From contig CAVWXN010000005.1 of NCBI GenBank assembly GCA_963759125.1, positions 930,001-994,000 on the forward strand: 64,000 nt of DNA. The letters run 5' to 3'. Under the pieces are notes generated by a model. It had not been told where the DNA came from and searched no databases. It saw only the letters and a program-made list of their open reading frames with translations. The translations under genes and the position numbers were made by a program. Source of the stretch: JABDQA01 sp963759125. GTDB taxonomy: Bacteria > Desulfobacterota > Desulfobulbia > Desulfobulbales > Desulfocapsaceae. Positions 42,258 through 50,559 of the stretch are shown one piece after another. Each line of letters begins with the position of its first letter. The stretch's first letter is position 1.

Positions 42258-44936
42258 TCAGTTATTTCGGTAGGCTGCAAACTCGCGATTGACCAGCTCT
42301 GTCTCCTCCTGCCTGGTGGCAACTTTCTCATCCAGGCGGGCAAGCAGAAGGGTTTCCAGGATCGTTTTGAAAATAGGCCCCGGACGATAACCAAGAGATT
42401 TGAGGTCGTCGCCATTGAGCAGCGGCTGCTGCGAGCGCATGGAGGTGACATACAGCGACACACATTTTTCGACTTCTGCTTTTCTGGCAAAAGCCATCAA
42501 GAAAAGCAGCCCCTCGATGCTTAGATCTTTGAGAACCATATAGGTTTCACTGGGTTTCAGTTCGTCCCTGCGGTTCAGGAAGCGTGAGGTCTTATCCGCC
42601 AGAGTTTTTTCGCTAATTAAAAAATTTTTCATCCTGGGGGCGAGCTGGAACCTGTTACAGAAACTGTTCATCACGGTCACCGGCGAGCGTCCCATGATGG
42701 TAAGCAGGTAGACGATCCAGGTCTCGAACTCGTCTTCCAGGTAGAGCAGCTTGAACCAGGTGATTGCCTTCTGGGCCTGATTCAAACAGTGGTTGAAACG
42801 TCTGTCGATATTGAGGTGCGGCTTCAGGTCGGGCCACAGATAGGGGAAAAGGCCAAATTCCGAGAGACGGTTGACTGCCGGAATGGCGTTTTCTTCATTG
42901 AGAAGGATTTTCAGTTCGGTAAAGAAGCGGGGATCATCGGCCTTGCCGAACAGATTCATTTTTACTGCGTTTCTGATCAGCCGGTCGGTATGCTTGACGA
43001 TGTTGAAATCCATCCTGGTTTCAAACCTGATGGCTCTGAAAATTCGGGTCGGATCATCCACGAAACTCAGATTGTGCAGTACCTTAATGGCCCGCTGTTT
43101 TAAATCGTTCTGGCTGTTGAAAAAATCGATAAGTTTGCCGAACTGGCTGGGATTGAGCTGAACGGCCATGGCATTGATGGTGAAATCACGCCGGTAGAGA
43201 TCCAGCTTGATCGACGACAGTTCCACCGTCGGCAGGGCCGCGGGGTATTCGTAATATTCGAGCCGGGCGGTGGCAAAGTCAACTTTCAGGCCGTTTTCCA
43301 GAATCAGGGTGGCGGTGCCGAAGCGTTCATGGACTCGAACCCGTCCCTGCAGTTCCCCGGCCAGATTTCTGGCAAAGCTGATACCGTCGCCCTCGACCAC
43401 TATATCGAGATCCATATTGGCTTTCTTGAGCAGCAGATCTCTGACGAAACCTCCTACCACGAAAGCATTGTAGCCAAGCTGGTCGGCAACCTCGCCAACT
43501 TTCTGGAGCAGCACCATGATCTCTCTGGTGAGATTGCTGGTCAGCAGATGGGTCAGGTTGCGGCTGCGCTCCAGCGATGGGTATTCGGCCTCGTGCAGCA
43601 GGTTTTTCGGAAGGTTGGCGGGATCATTGACCAGCCTGTTGAGCAGATCGGTTCGGGTGATGATGCCCTTGAGCTCCCGTTCGTGGACAATGGGGATCAA
43701 CCGCTGGCGATGCTCGATGATGATTTCCTGAATGTCGGCCAGGGTGGCATTGAGCGACAGCACTTCTACGTCGGTGGCCATATAGTCCTGTACCGGCTGA
43801 TCACCGAGATCGTGGCTCAGTGCTCTTTCGACCACCTGCCGGGAGATGATACCGAGGATGAAAGGGGCACTGCTGCCCGGTTTCGGTTCCACCCTGGGTA
43901 CGACCACCATGGCGTTGATATTATATCTGCTCATCAGGGTTTTGGCATGATCCAGGGTGGCGTTTTCCGGCGCCGTAATGGCGGGCGAGGTCATCATTTC
44001 CCTGGCAATGGCCTGGGGCCGGATGTGGCGGTGCAGGCTTCTAATCAACTGTTCATGTGCCTCGATACTGCTCATGTCCTTCATCGTTGCCGAGGCCGCC
44101 GTGGCGTGCCCGCCGCCGCCGAAGTCCCTGGCGATGGCACCGACATTGACATCGGGAATCCGGCTTCTGGCAATCAGATAGGTCCGCCCCGCCATGGAAA
44201 CGATGGTGAACAATACATCCAGATTTTCCATGGTCAGAAAGCGTTTGACGATCAGTGAGAAGTCATCGACGTAATAGGGCAGTGACAGGGTGGCGATGAC
44301 CACCGGAATGTCCTGGATGGTAATGCGGCTGGCATTTTTGACCAGATCGTTCAGATGACCTACCTGCATGGAGGTAAGATCATGGCTGATGAATTGTGAA
44401 ATAACGTCGAGCTTGGCTCCCTGCTCAAGCAGCCAGGCGGCAGCCCGCAAATCGTCCGGGGTGGTGGTCATGTGGGTGAGTGAGCCGGTATCTTCATAGA
44501 TGCCAAGGCTGAATATGGTGGCTTCCTCCTCACTGATTTCTATCTTTTTCTCCTGCAGTATCTCGGCAAATAAGGTCATCGTCGAGCCGACATCGCGGAT
44601 AACCTCGAGGTCGCCCACCAGGTCGCCGCCGCTTTTCGGATGATGATCATAGAGATGCACCGAAATGCCTGGATTGTTCAGACATTCAGCCAGCGGTCCG
44701 AGTCTGGATGAGGATCTCGTATCGACAATCACCATGGAGCTCACTTTGCTCAGCACGACCTGTTTGGCCTTGATGAAATCATACTGGTAGAGCAGTGTGT
44801 GGGAAATGAACTCCCGCAAAGTTTTTTCCTGCGAGCCGGGAAAGACAAGAAGGCCGTCGGGATAGAGCTTCTGGGCGGCAATCATCGAGGCCATGCCGTC
44901 AAAATCGGCATTTATGTGGGTGGTTATGACGCGCAT
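42258..44936 (-). CDS. DHH phosphoesterase-CBS-tRNA nucleotidyltransferase fusion protein
   Basis: An 892-residue three-part protein. Residues 1-310 are a DHH/DHHA1 phosphoesterase (THINADFDGMAS, YDHHPKSGGDL, and GGGGHATAASATM). Two CBS domains follow (about 315-480). From about 490 is the class II nucleotidyltransferase head, FVVGGFVRDLLLKKANMDLD with the D-x-D metal pair, then the neck/body (FVDDPTRIFRAIRFETRMDF). In deltaproteobacteria this architecture is found in A-adding or CCA-adding tRNA enzymes. The DHH and CBS parts suggest nucleotide turnover or sensing linked to tRNA 3'-end repair. All catalytic signatures seen are intact. Confidence 0.92.
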   Translation of the reverse strand: MRVITTHINADFDGMASMIAAQKLYPDGLLVFPGSQEKTLREFISHTLLYQYDFIKAKQVVLSKVSSMVIVDTRSSSRLGPLAECLNNPGISVHLYDHHPKSGGDLVGDLEVIRDVGSTMTLFAEILQEKKIEISEEEATIFSLGIYEDTGSLTHMTTTPDDLRAAAWLLEQGAKLDVISQFISHDLTSMQVGHLNDLVKNASRITIQDIPVVIATLSLPYYVDDFSLIVKRFLTMENLDVLFTIVSMAGRTYLIARSRIPDVNVGAIARDFGGGGHATAASATMKDMSSIEAHEQLIRSLHRHIRPQAIAREMMTSPAITAPENATLDHAKTLMSRYNINAMVVVPRVEPKPGSSAPFILGIISRQVVERALSHDLGDQPVQDYMATDVEVLSLNATLADIQEIIIEHRQRLIPIVHERELKGIITRTDLLNRLVNDPANLPKNLLHEAEYPSLERSRNLTHLLTSNLTREIMVLLQKVGEVADQLGYNAFVVGGFVRDLLLKKANMDLDIVVEGDGISFARNLAGELQGRVRVHERFGTATLILENGLKVDFATARLEYYEYPAALPTVELSSIKLDLYRRDFTINAMAVQLNPSQFGKLIDFFNSQNDLKQRAIKVLHNLSFVDDPTRIFRAIRFETRMDFNIVKHTDRLIRNAVKMNLFGKADDPRFFTELKILLNEENAIPAVNRLSEFGLFPYLWPDLKPHLNIDRRFNHCLNQAQKAITWFKLLYLEDEFETWIVYLLTIMGRSPVTVMNSFCNRFQLAPRMKNFLISEKTLADKTSRFLNRRDELKPSETYMVLKDLSIEGLLFLMAFARKAEVEKCVSLYVTSMRSQQPLLNGDDLKSLGYRPGPIFKTILETLLLARLDEKVATRQEETELVNREFAAYRNN

Positions 44937-45087
44937 TCGACCACTCTAAGTAGAGTCTGCCCTGATTTCTACCCGGTAAGACGAAAACCGGGATCAACGA
45001 TCATTGTTATCCCGCTTCTGGAATAATGCTAATTTTGTTGTAATTATAGCTGACTATAGCGGTTGCAATCGTTTATTGCAATGGCTC

Positions 45088-46026
45088 TCAGCCGCGCGGA
45101 TGAAATGAGCGGTGGATCGATTTGAGACGGTCCTGGTCGATGTGGGTATAGATCTGGGTGGTGGAGATGTCGGCATGTCCGAGCATCATCTGCACTGCCC
45201 GCAGGTCGGCCCCGTTGGCCAGCAGGTGGGTGGCAAAACTGTGACGCAGCATGTGCGGGGAGATTGGCTTGCTGATTCCTGCTGAAACTGCAGCTTCTTT
45301 GACAATCTGCCAGAAACGGGCCCTGGTCATCGGTTTTGCCCTGTTGGTGATGAACAGAAAAGACGATTTTCTGCCCTTCAGCAGGTGCGGACGGCTGCCT
45401 GTAAGGTAGTTGTCGACGGCCTCTGCGGCCACTTTGCCAAATGGTATCAGACGCTCCTTGTTGCCTTTGCCGAGCACCTTCAAAAAACCACTGTCCAGGT
45501 TGCAGCCGACCAGGGGCAGGTTGACCAGTTCGCTGACCCTCAGACCGGTGGAGTAGAGCAGCACGAGCATGGTCTGGTTTCTGACAAGCAGTGGGGTCGG
45601 TGCGACGGGCAGCTCCAGCATCCGGTTGACTTCCTCGATGCTCAGGGCTTTGGGAAGCAGGCGCCCGCTTTTCGGCAGGTCGACCATCCCAAAGGGGTTA
45701 CGGTCGATGCGGTCCTGCCTGGTCAAGAACGAGAAAAAGGCGTTCAGGGCCGACACCCGCCGGGCATTGGACCGGTTGGATATGGATTTGGACCTGCAGA
45801 CGATCAGAAATCCGTGAATGGTTTCCAGATCGATGACCGACAGGTCGGTGATCTTTTTCTCTGAGATGAACTGCAGAAAGAAACGAATATCACTCTCGTA
45901 GGCGGCGGCGGTGTTATCCGCTAATCGTCGCTCAGAAAGCAGGTGAATCAGGAAAAGTTCCAGCAGAGCGCTGAATTGTGCGGGAATCGTGGAGGACGTT
46001 AAAGACTTTATAGGTCTTCCGGGCAA
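45088..46026 (-). CDS. xerD: Tyrosine recombinase XerD
   Basis: A 312-residue Xer recombinase that would resolve chromosome dimers at dif with XerC. The catalytic set is complete: Arg in STGLRVSELVNL, Lys in GKGNKERLIPF, His-x-x-Arg in HMLRHSFATHLL, His in LGHADISTTQIY and the Tyr of QIYTHID. The N-terminal SAM-like domain has FLIHLLSERRLADNTAAAYE. The start appears to be TTG 46026, with no ATG in frame nearby and no good ribosome binding site, so the N-terminus is uncertain by a few residues. It is not part of a mobile element: its neighbours are rpsU and the CCA/DHH gene. Confidence 0.93.
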   Translation of the reverse strand: MPGRPIKSLTSSTIPAQFSALLELFLIHLLSERRLADNTAAAYESDIRFFLQFISEKKITDLSVIDLETIHGFLIVCRSKSISNRSNARRVSALNAFFSFLTRQDRIDRNPFGMVDLPKSGRLLPKALSIEEVNRMLELPVAPTPLLVRNQTMLVLLYSTGLRVSELVNLPLVGCNLDSGFLKVLGKGNKERLIPFGKVAAEAVDNYLTGSRPHLLKGRKSSFLFITNRAKPMTRARFWQIVKEAAVSAGISKPISPHMLRHSFATHLLANGADLRAVQMMLGHADISTTQIYTHIDQDRLKSIHRSFHPRG

Positions 46027-46037
46027 TGGAGTTTGGA

Positions 46038-46067
46038 ATCCTGCCTGAAGATGTGCCCAGGCAGGAT
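46038..46067. terminator. Hairpin between rpsU and xerD
   Basis: ATCCTGCCTG and CAGGCAGGAT form a perfect 10-bp stem with a 10-base loop 18 bases after the rpsU stop. There is no T-run, so this may be a processing or weak attenuation site rather than a full terminator. Confidence 0.5.
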
Positions 46068-46084
46068 CAAGGTCTCAAAACGGG

Positions 46085-46279
46085 TTAGGCAGATCTTCTC
46101 ATACGATTGAACTTCCTGAGTTTCCGCCGGGCTTCCGCCTGCTTGCGACGCTTTTTCACGCTGGGTTTTTCATAATATTCGCGTCGCTTAAGCTCTCTTT
46201 TGATACCGTCGATCTGAAGCTTTTTCTTCAACTGTCTAATGGCAAATTCGAGATCGCCGCGAACTTCAACTTCTATCAT
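46085..46279 (-). CDS. rpsU: 30S ribosomal protein S21
   Basis: A 64-residue S21: MIEVEVRGDLEFAIRQLKKK, then ELKRREYYEKPSVKKRRKQA and a basic tail ending MRRSA. GGAG precedes the ATG by seven bases. A consensus-like promoter lies upstream. It does not sit with dnaG-rpoD, as it does in many enterobacteria. Confidence 0.97.
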   Translation of the reverse strand: MIEVEVRGDLEFAIRQLKKKLQIDGIKRELKRREYYEKPSVKKRRKQAEARRKLRKFNRMRRSA

Positions 46280-46349
46280 GTGAGTCTCCGTGTTGTGTGT
46301 TTCAACGTTATGAGATCGGTCAATCCGGTTTTTCTGACGACAATCTCTC

Positions 46350-46378
46350 TATATAAAACGATAGGATCACTCTGTCAA
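46350..46378 (-). promoter_or_regulatory. rpsU promoter
   Basis: On the minus strand TTGACA (46378-46373), a 17-base spacer and TATATA (46355-46350): consensus -35 and near-consensus -10, about 70 bases before the rpsU ATG. Confidence 0.75.
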
Positions 46379-46414
46379 ATCATTTTTGACTCCGGCCTCC
46401 GGCCAGGTCTGGCC

Positions 46415-47800
46415 TCAGGCAGGGAAAATTTTTCCGGGATTGAGGATATTGTTCGGATCGAAAAGGCTCTTGATTCGTTTCATCAGGTCCAGGGTCGCTT
46501 CGTTCAATTCGTAGCGCATGAAAGGCTTTTTGCTCAGACCGATGCCGTGTTCGCCGGAGAGAGTGCCGCCCAGCGAAATCGTCTGCTTGAACAGGTGGTC
46601 TATGGCTTTTTCGGCCCGTTCGACATCTTCGGCTACGGAGCGGTCAAACATGATATTGACGTGGATATTACCGTCGCCGGCATGGCCGAAGGTGAGGATG
46701 ATGATATCCAGCTCTGCGGACAGATTTTCTACAAACTCGACGAGTTCAGGGATACGTGACCGGGGTACGGCCACATCTTCGCCGATTTTGTTCGGACGGA
46801 GTTTATGCACAGAAGGGGAGATGGCCCGCCGGGCCTGCCAGATCTGTTCGACCTCTGCCTGATTGGAAGCCTGTCTCAGGGTGAATTCCTCCTGGCCACC
46901 AACCAGCGATCTGAACCTCTCGGCCTGGTCACGGACAACCGATTTTTCCCCGTCTATTTCTAGGATCAGCAGCGCCTGGGTAGTGTCCGAAGGCGGATTG
47001 TCCAGAAACCCGGAGACCACCCCAATTGCTGTTTTGTCCATGTACTCGAGGGTACATGGCTTGATGTTGTGGTTAAGGATCTCCGACACCATTTCGGTGG
47101 TGCGCCGCAGCGAAGTCGAGGTGAGCAGAAAGGTTTCCTTGTAAGCAGGTATGGGCAGCAGCCGGACAATCAGCTTGGTGATGATTCCCAGGGTCCCTTC
47201 CGAGCCGACGAAGAGGCGGGTGAGATCGTAGCCGGTGACACTTTTTTCGGTACGCGCCCCCGTGGTGATGATATCGCCGTTGGCCAGCACCACCTCCAGT
47301 CCCATGATATAATCTTTGGTTACCCCGTACTTCACGGCGGAAGGACCGCCGGCGCATTCGGCCGCATTGCCGCCGATGGAACAATACTTCAGGCTGGCCG
47401 GATCAACCGGATAAAAAAGGCCCTTTTTCCGCACGGCACTTTGAAATTCAGCCGTTATCACGCCAGGTTCGACAATGCCTATCTGATTGTCCGTGTCAAT
47501 CTCGATGATGGCATCGAGTTTGGTCATCGGCATGACGATGCCCCCCTCCACCGGTACGATCCCACCGGTCATGCCGGTTCCTGCACCTCTGGGAACCACC
47601 GGAATTCGATGGCTGGAGGCAAGCTTCATGATATCGCTTATCTGGGTGGTATCGCGGGGGAAGACCACCAGCTCAGGCAGTTCTGATCGACCACTGCCAT
47701 CATAGCTGTAACAGTGCAGATCTTCGATTCTTCGGGTGACGTTGTCAGAGCCGACGATATCGGTAATTCGACTAATAAGGTGAGAAGGTATTGCAGTCAT
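46415..47800 (-). CDS. FAD-linked glycolate/D-lactate dehydrogenase (GlcD-type)
   Basis: A 461-residue FAD-binding oxidoreductase of the vanillyl-alcohol-oxidase fold. The PP-loop FAD domain has VVPRGAGTGMTGGIVPVEGG, GVITAEFQSAVRKKGL, and SIGGNAAECAGGPSAVKYGV. The C-terminal part has FGHAGDGNIHVN and GTLSGEHGIGLSKK, the signature histidines of glycolate and D-lactate dehydrogenases. The enzyme would oxidise D-lactate or glycolate and pass electrons to a separate Fe-S (GlcF-like) or ETF partner, which is not adjacent here. It is divergent from ddl. Confidence 0.92.
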   Translation of the reverse strand: MTAIPSHLISRITDIVGSDNVTRRIEDLHCYSYDGSGRSELPELVVFPRDTTQISDIMKLASSHRIPVVPRGAGTGMTGGIVPVEGGIVMPMTKLDAIIEIDTDNQIGIVEPGVITAEFQSAVRKKGLFYPVDPASLKYCSIGGNAAECAGGPSAVKYGVTKDYIMGLEVVLANGDIITTGARTEKSVTGYDLTRLFVGSEGTLGIITKLIVRLLPIPAYKETFLLTSTSLRRTTEMVSEILNHNIKPCTLEYMDKTAIGVVSGFLDNPPSDTTQALLILEIDGEKSVVRDQAERFRSLVGGQEEFTLRQASNQAEVEQIWQARRAISPSVHKLRPNKIGEDVAVPRSRIPELVEFVENLSAELDIIILTFGHAGDGNIHVNIMFDRSVAEDVERAEKAIDHLFKQTISLGGTLSGEHGIGLSKKPFMRYELNEATLDLMKRIKSLFDPNNILNPGKIFPA

Positions 47801-47935
47801 CGTTTTTTCGATTTAGGGTGGATCAGAGTCACGTTTCATTCAACCATAGGACCATACCCGAGTTACTTTCGGGTCGCCAGAGGAAAGGCTGATGGCCACG
47901 GTAATCATCCTCAAATCTCCTGAAAAGGTGATCCC

Positions 47936-48886
47936 ATGACAAACGACAAGAAAATGTGCATAGCCCTGCTGGCCGGTGGTAAATCCGGGGAGCGGGAGGT
48001 GTCTTTGAGTGGTGCGGCAATTTTTGAAAAGGCGCTGGATCCTGAAAAATACACCATCAGGCGCTATGATCCGGCCTATGATCTTGCCACCCTGGCCAGG
48101 GACAGCGCCGAAATAGATTTCGCTTTCATTCTCCTGCACGGCCTTTTCGGTGAAGACGGCTCGGTTCAGGGGATGCTCGATCTGCTTGGCATTCCCTACC
48201 AGGGCTCGGGAATTCTGGGCAGCGCCGTGGCCATGGATAAGAACCTGGCCAAACTGCTCTACCGGATGGAGGGGATACCGGTGGCCGACTGGCAGGTAGT
48301 AAGCAGCATGGACGAGCGCCAATGTGAGCAGATGGCCGCGGAGATGGGGTTGCCGCTGGTGATCAAACCGGTGCGCGACGGTTCAAGTCTCGGATTGACC
48401 ATTGCCCGCAGTGTTGAAGATGTTAAGAAAGGGGTTGAGCTGGCCCTCAACAATGATGCCCGGGTGATGGTCGAGCAGTATATTGAGGGGAGGGAGATCA
48501 CCGTATCAGTACTGGGAAATGAGGATCCTGAACCGATGCCGGTGATCGAAATAGTTCCGGGAGATGAATATGAATTTTTCGATTACAACGCCAAATATCT
48601 GCCCGGCGCCTCAAAAGAAATCTGTCCGGCCGAGATTGATGATGAACTCACAGAGACCGCTCAGCAGTATGGTGTCAAAGCCCATAAGGTACTGCAGCTG
48701 CACGGCTATTCCAGAAGCGACATGATCATCGACAAGGACAGGACCATCTATATACTCGAAACCAATACCATCCCGGGAATGACCGAGACCAGCCTGCTGC
48801 CCCAGTCTGCGGCTGCCCATGGACTGGACTACCCGAAGCTGCTGGAAAGACTTATCGAGTTGGGAATGGCGGCCAAGGGAAGGTAG
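47936..48886 (+). CDS. ddl: D-alanine-D-alanine ligase
   Basis: A 316-residue ATP-grasp enzyme joining two D-alanines for peptidoglycan. AAGGTGA precedes the ATG by six bases. Motifs are LLAGGKSGEREVSLSGAAIF (N-domain), HGLFGEDGSVQGML, AMDKNLAKLLYRMEGIPV, IKPVRDGSSLGLTIA (serine loop), MVEQYIEGREITVSVLG, and YILETNTIPGMTETSLLPQS, with the Mg-binding E-x-N and substrate-binding residues. Length is normal for Ddl. It is not embedded in an mra/mur cluster. It converges with fdhD, 12 bases from that stop. Confidence 0.95.
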   Translation: MTNDKKMCIALLAGGKSGEREVSLSGAAIFEKALDPEKYTIRRYDPAYDLATLARDSAEIDFAFILLHGLFGEDGSVQGMLDLLGIPYQGSGILGSAVAMDKNLAKLLYRMEGIPVADWQVVSSMDERQCEQMAAEMGLPLVIKPVRDGSSLGLTIARSVEDVKKGVELALNNDARVMVEQYIEGREITVSVLGNEDPEPMPVIEIVPGDEYEFFDYNAKYLPGASKEICPAEIDDELTETAQQYGVKAHKVLQLHGYSRSDMIIDKDRTIYILETNTIPGMTETSLLPQSAAAHGLDYPKLLERLIELGMAAKGR

Positions 48887-48898
48887 CCGCGCTCCGGA

Positions 48899-49670
48899 TC
48901 AGGTGACCAGGATCCGCTCGGGGTGGGTGAAGACGTTGAGGCGATCCTGACGTCCATATCCGGCCAGGGTCAGACCCGCCCGGGCGGCGATGGCCACGCC
49001 CAAGTGAGGAAGGGGCGGTTCTCGACAGCACGACCGGAATACGCATCCGGGCGCATTTGAGAACCATATCCGAGGTCAGGCGGCCGGTGGTGTAGATGGC
49101 CCCGACGGGGTCTGCTTTACCCAGCAGGATGGCGCCCATCACTTTGTCGACGGCGTTATGGCGCCCCACATCTTCATAATAAAGTTTAAGCTCTCCCCCA
49201 TACCAGAAACCGCAGCCGTGCACGCAATGAGTCAGAGGGCCAAGGGGGGAGGCCTGATAGACCTGGGTGATAAACGGTTCGAGTTCAGCAAACGGAAGGG
49301 AGTAGGCGAGCGGTTCAGCGATCACTCCTTCGAGCATCTCCCGGGGAATCTTCCCAGTTCCGCCGCAGCCGGAGGTAATGATCACATCCTTGGGCTCGGT
49401 ATTCTCGACATCAGCGTATACCGAGATTCTTCCTTCCGGGCAGACCAGGACCTCTTTCACTTCCTCGGGACGTTCGATGTAGCCCTGGCCGAATAAAAAG
49501 CCGACACCAAACTCTTCAAGACCCACAGGCAGCACCATTGAAGCACCGATTTCCACTTCGTTGAGCATGATGGTGTAGGGAGTTTCCATGGCCACACGCT
49601 CCTGCCTGCTGGTTTTTCCTTTTGGTGTGACTATGGTAGTGTTGTAAGCTAGGGTCGTAGTTTCTGCCAT
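48899..49670 (-). pseudogene. fdhD: Formate dehydrogenase accessory sulfurtransferase FdhD, one frameshift
   Basis: FdhD transfers sulfur from IscS to the Mo-bis-MGD cofactor of formate dehydrogenases. The frame starts at ATG 49670 (MAETTTLAYN) and has the family marks TSGCGGTGKI, HCVHGCGFWYGGELKLYYED, DVGRHNAVDKVMGAILLG and GRLTSDMVLKCARMRIPVVL. After APSSLG it slips into unrelated residues. The conserved end, GVAIAARAGLTLAGYGRQDR followed by LNVFTHPERILVT, lies in the next frame and stops at 48899. One extra G in the GGG at about 48999-49004 explains this; the repaired protein has 256 residues, the usual size. As written the last 35 residues are wrong. Confidence 0.92.
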
Positions 49671-49798
49671 GGTAATCAATAGTTATGAAGGAGGACCGGG
49701 TTCGTCGGGATGATATCGACAGCAGCCCCGATCCGGTGCACGCACAATGTATCAGGTTTACATATTTCTTCCACTCAATTCTGTCAACCGCGCAGGGC

Positions 49799-49835
49799 GC
49801 AGGCAAGCGACCGGCCTCTCTACGGTCTGTCCTGC
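49799..49835 (+). promoter_or_regulatory. Stem-loop in the mobB leader
   Basis: GCAGG pairs with CCTGC and, inside it, ACCG pairs with CGGT, separated by internal loops of 6 and 4 bases, 55 bases before the mobB ATG. Moco-responsive RNAs precede molybdenum genes in some proteobacteria, but I cannot match the known consensus by eye. Structure is suggestive only. Confidence 0.3.
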
Positions 49836-49890
49836 CGATGGCTGGGGTACTCTAAGAACTCACAGAACCTTTTGGCTGAAGGATAAAGAG

Positions 49891-50538
49891 ATGACGGCTA
49901 TTGTTTCATTCATAGGCTGGCATGACAGCGGTAAAACCACCCTGGCCGCAGGTGTGGTGGCGCATCTGAAAAGAAAGGGATTGCGGGTCGCGGTCATCAA
50001 GTCCAGCGATAAAAGCGGCATCATCTTCGACTCGCCTGACACCGACACCTTCATCCATCGCCAGGCCGGCGCCGATGAAGTCATGCTGGTGGCACCCGAT
50101 CAGATGGCTCTGCTGGCGACTCCTAAAGAACTGTCCCTCACCACCTTGGCTCACCGCTATTTTCCCGATGCCGACATCGTCATTGGCGAGGGTTTTAAAG
50201 AGGCCCGCCAGATTGCCAAAATCGAAGTCGTCACCAATCCTGAACAACAACTGCGCCGCGAGGTCTCCGGTGTGATTGCCGTGGCGACCGATCTCGACAT
50301 CAGTTCAGACTATGTGTTCAGGTTGAATGAAGCGGCCGAGATTGCTGAATTTATTCAGAAGCGATTTATCGACAACGAGAAGAGAAGGCCGGACAAGACG
50401 GCCCTGCTGGTCAACGGCAGAAAAATCGTCTTGAAAAGATTCATCCAGGATTCTCTGGCCGGTGTGGTGGCTGGCTATGTTGAGAGTCTGAAGATTAACG
50501 AGGAGCTCGGTGAGATCGAGCTGAGAATAAAGCTTTAA
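49891..50538 (+). CDS. mobB: MobB-family GTP-binding protein (Mo cofactor guanylylation)
   Basis: A 215-residue protein from ATG 49891, with AAGGA eight bases upstream; the open frame to 49747 is not used. The P-loop is SFIGWHDSGKTTLAAG, then VAVIKSSDKSG and the acidic ADIVIGEGFKEARQIAKIEV that marks MobB. MobB helps MobA attach GMP to molybdopterin for bis-MGD enzymes. The last 55 residues (KTALLVNGRKIVLKRFIQDS, and IRIKL-type end) extend beyond the usual MobB core; they resemble a small domain found with MobB in Desulfobacterota. It is divergent from fdhD, and the two would serve formate dehydrogenase maturation together. Confidence 0.9.
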   Translation: MTAIVSFIGWHDSGKTTLAAGVVAHLKRKGLRVAVIKSSDKSGIIFDSPDTDTFIHRQAGADEVMLVAPDQMALLATPKELSLTTLAHRYFPDADIVIGEGFKEARQIAKIEVVTNPEQQLRREVSGVIAVATDLDISSDYVFRLNEAAEIAEFIQKRFIDNEKRRPDKTALLVNGRKIVLKRFIQDSLAGVVAGYVESLKINEELGEIELRIKL

Positions 50539-50549
50539 TCTCGATCTCA
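50511..50549. terminator. Hairpin at the mobB/MscS convergent end
   Basis: TGAGATCGAG and CTCGATCTCA form a perfect 10-bp stem with a 19-base loop, overlapping the mobB stop. No T-run follows on either strand, so termination is uncertain. Confidence 0.35.
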
Positions 50550-50559
50550 GCCTGTGTGC

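Noticed and set aside
43329..44258. 309-residue open frame antisense to the DHH/CCA gene
   Set aside because: It is the mirror of conserved coding sequence in the other strand, with no start signal and unusual composition.
45088..46026. XerD as the integrase of a genomic island
   Set aside because: The sequence is that of the chromosomal XerD, and neighbours are housekeeping genes without attachment-site repeats.
47069..47686. 205-residue open frame antisense to the glycolate/D-lactate dehydrogenase
   Set aside because: Antisense shadow of a conserved flavoprotein; no independent support.
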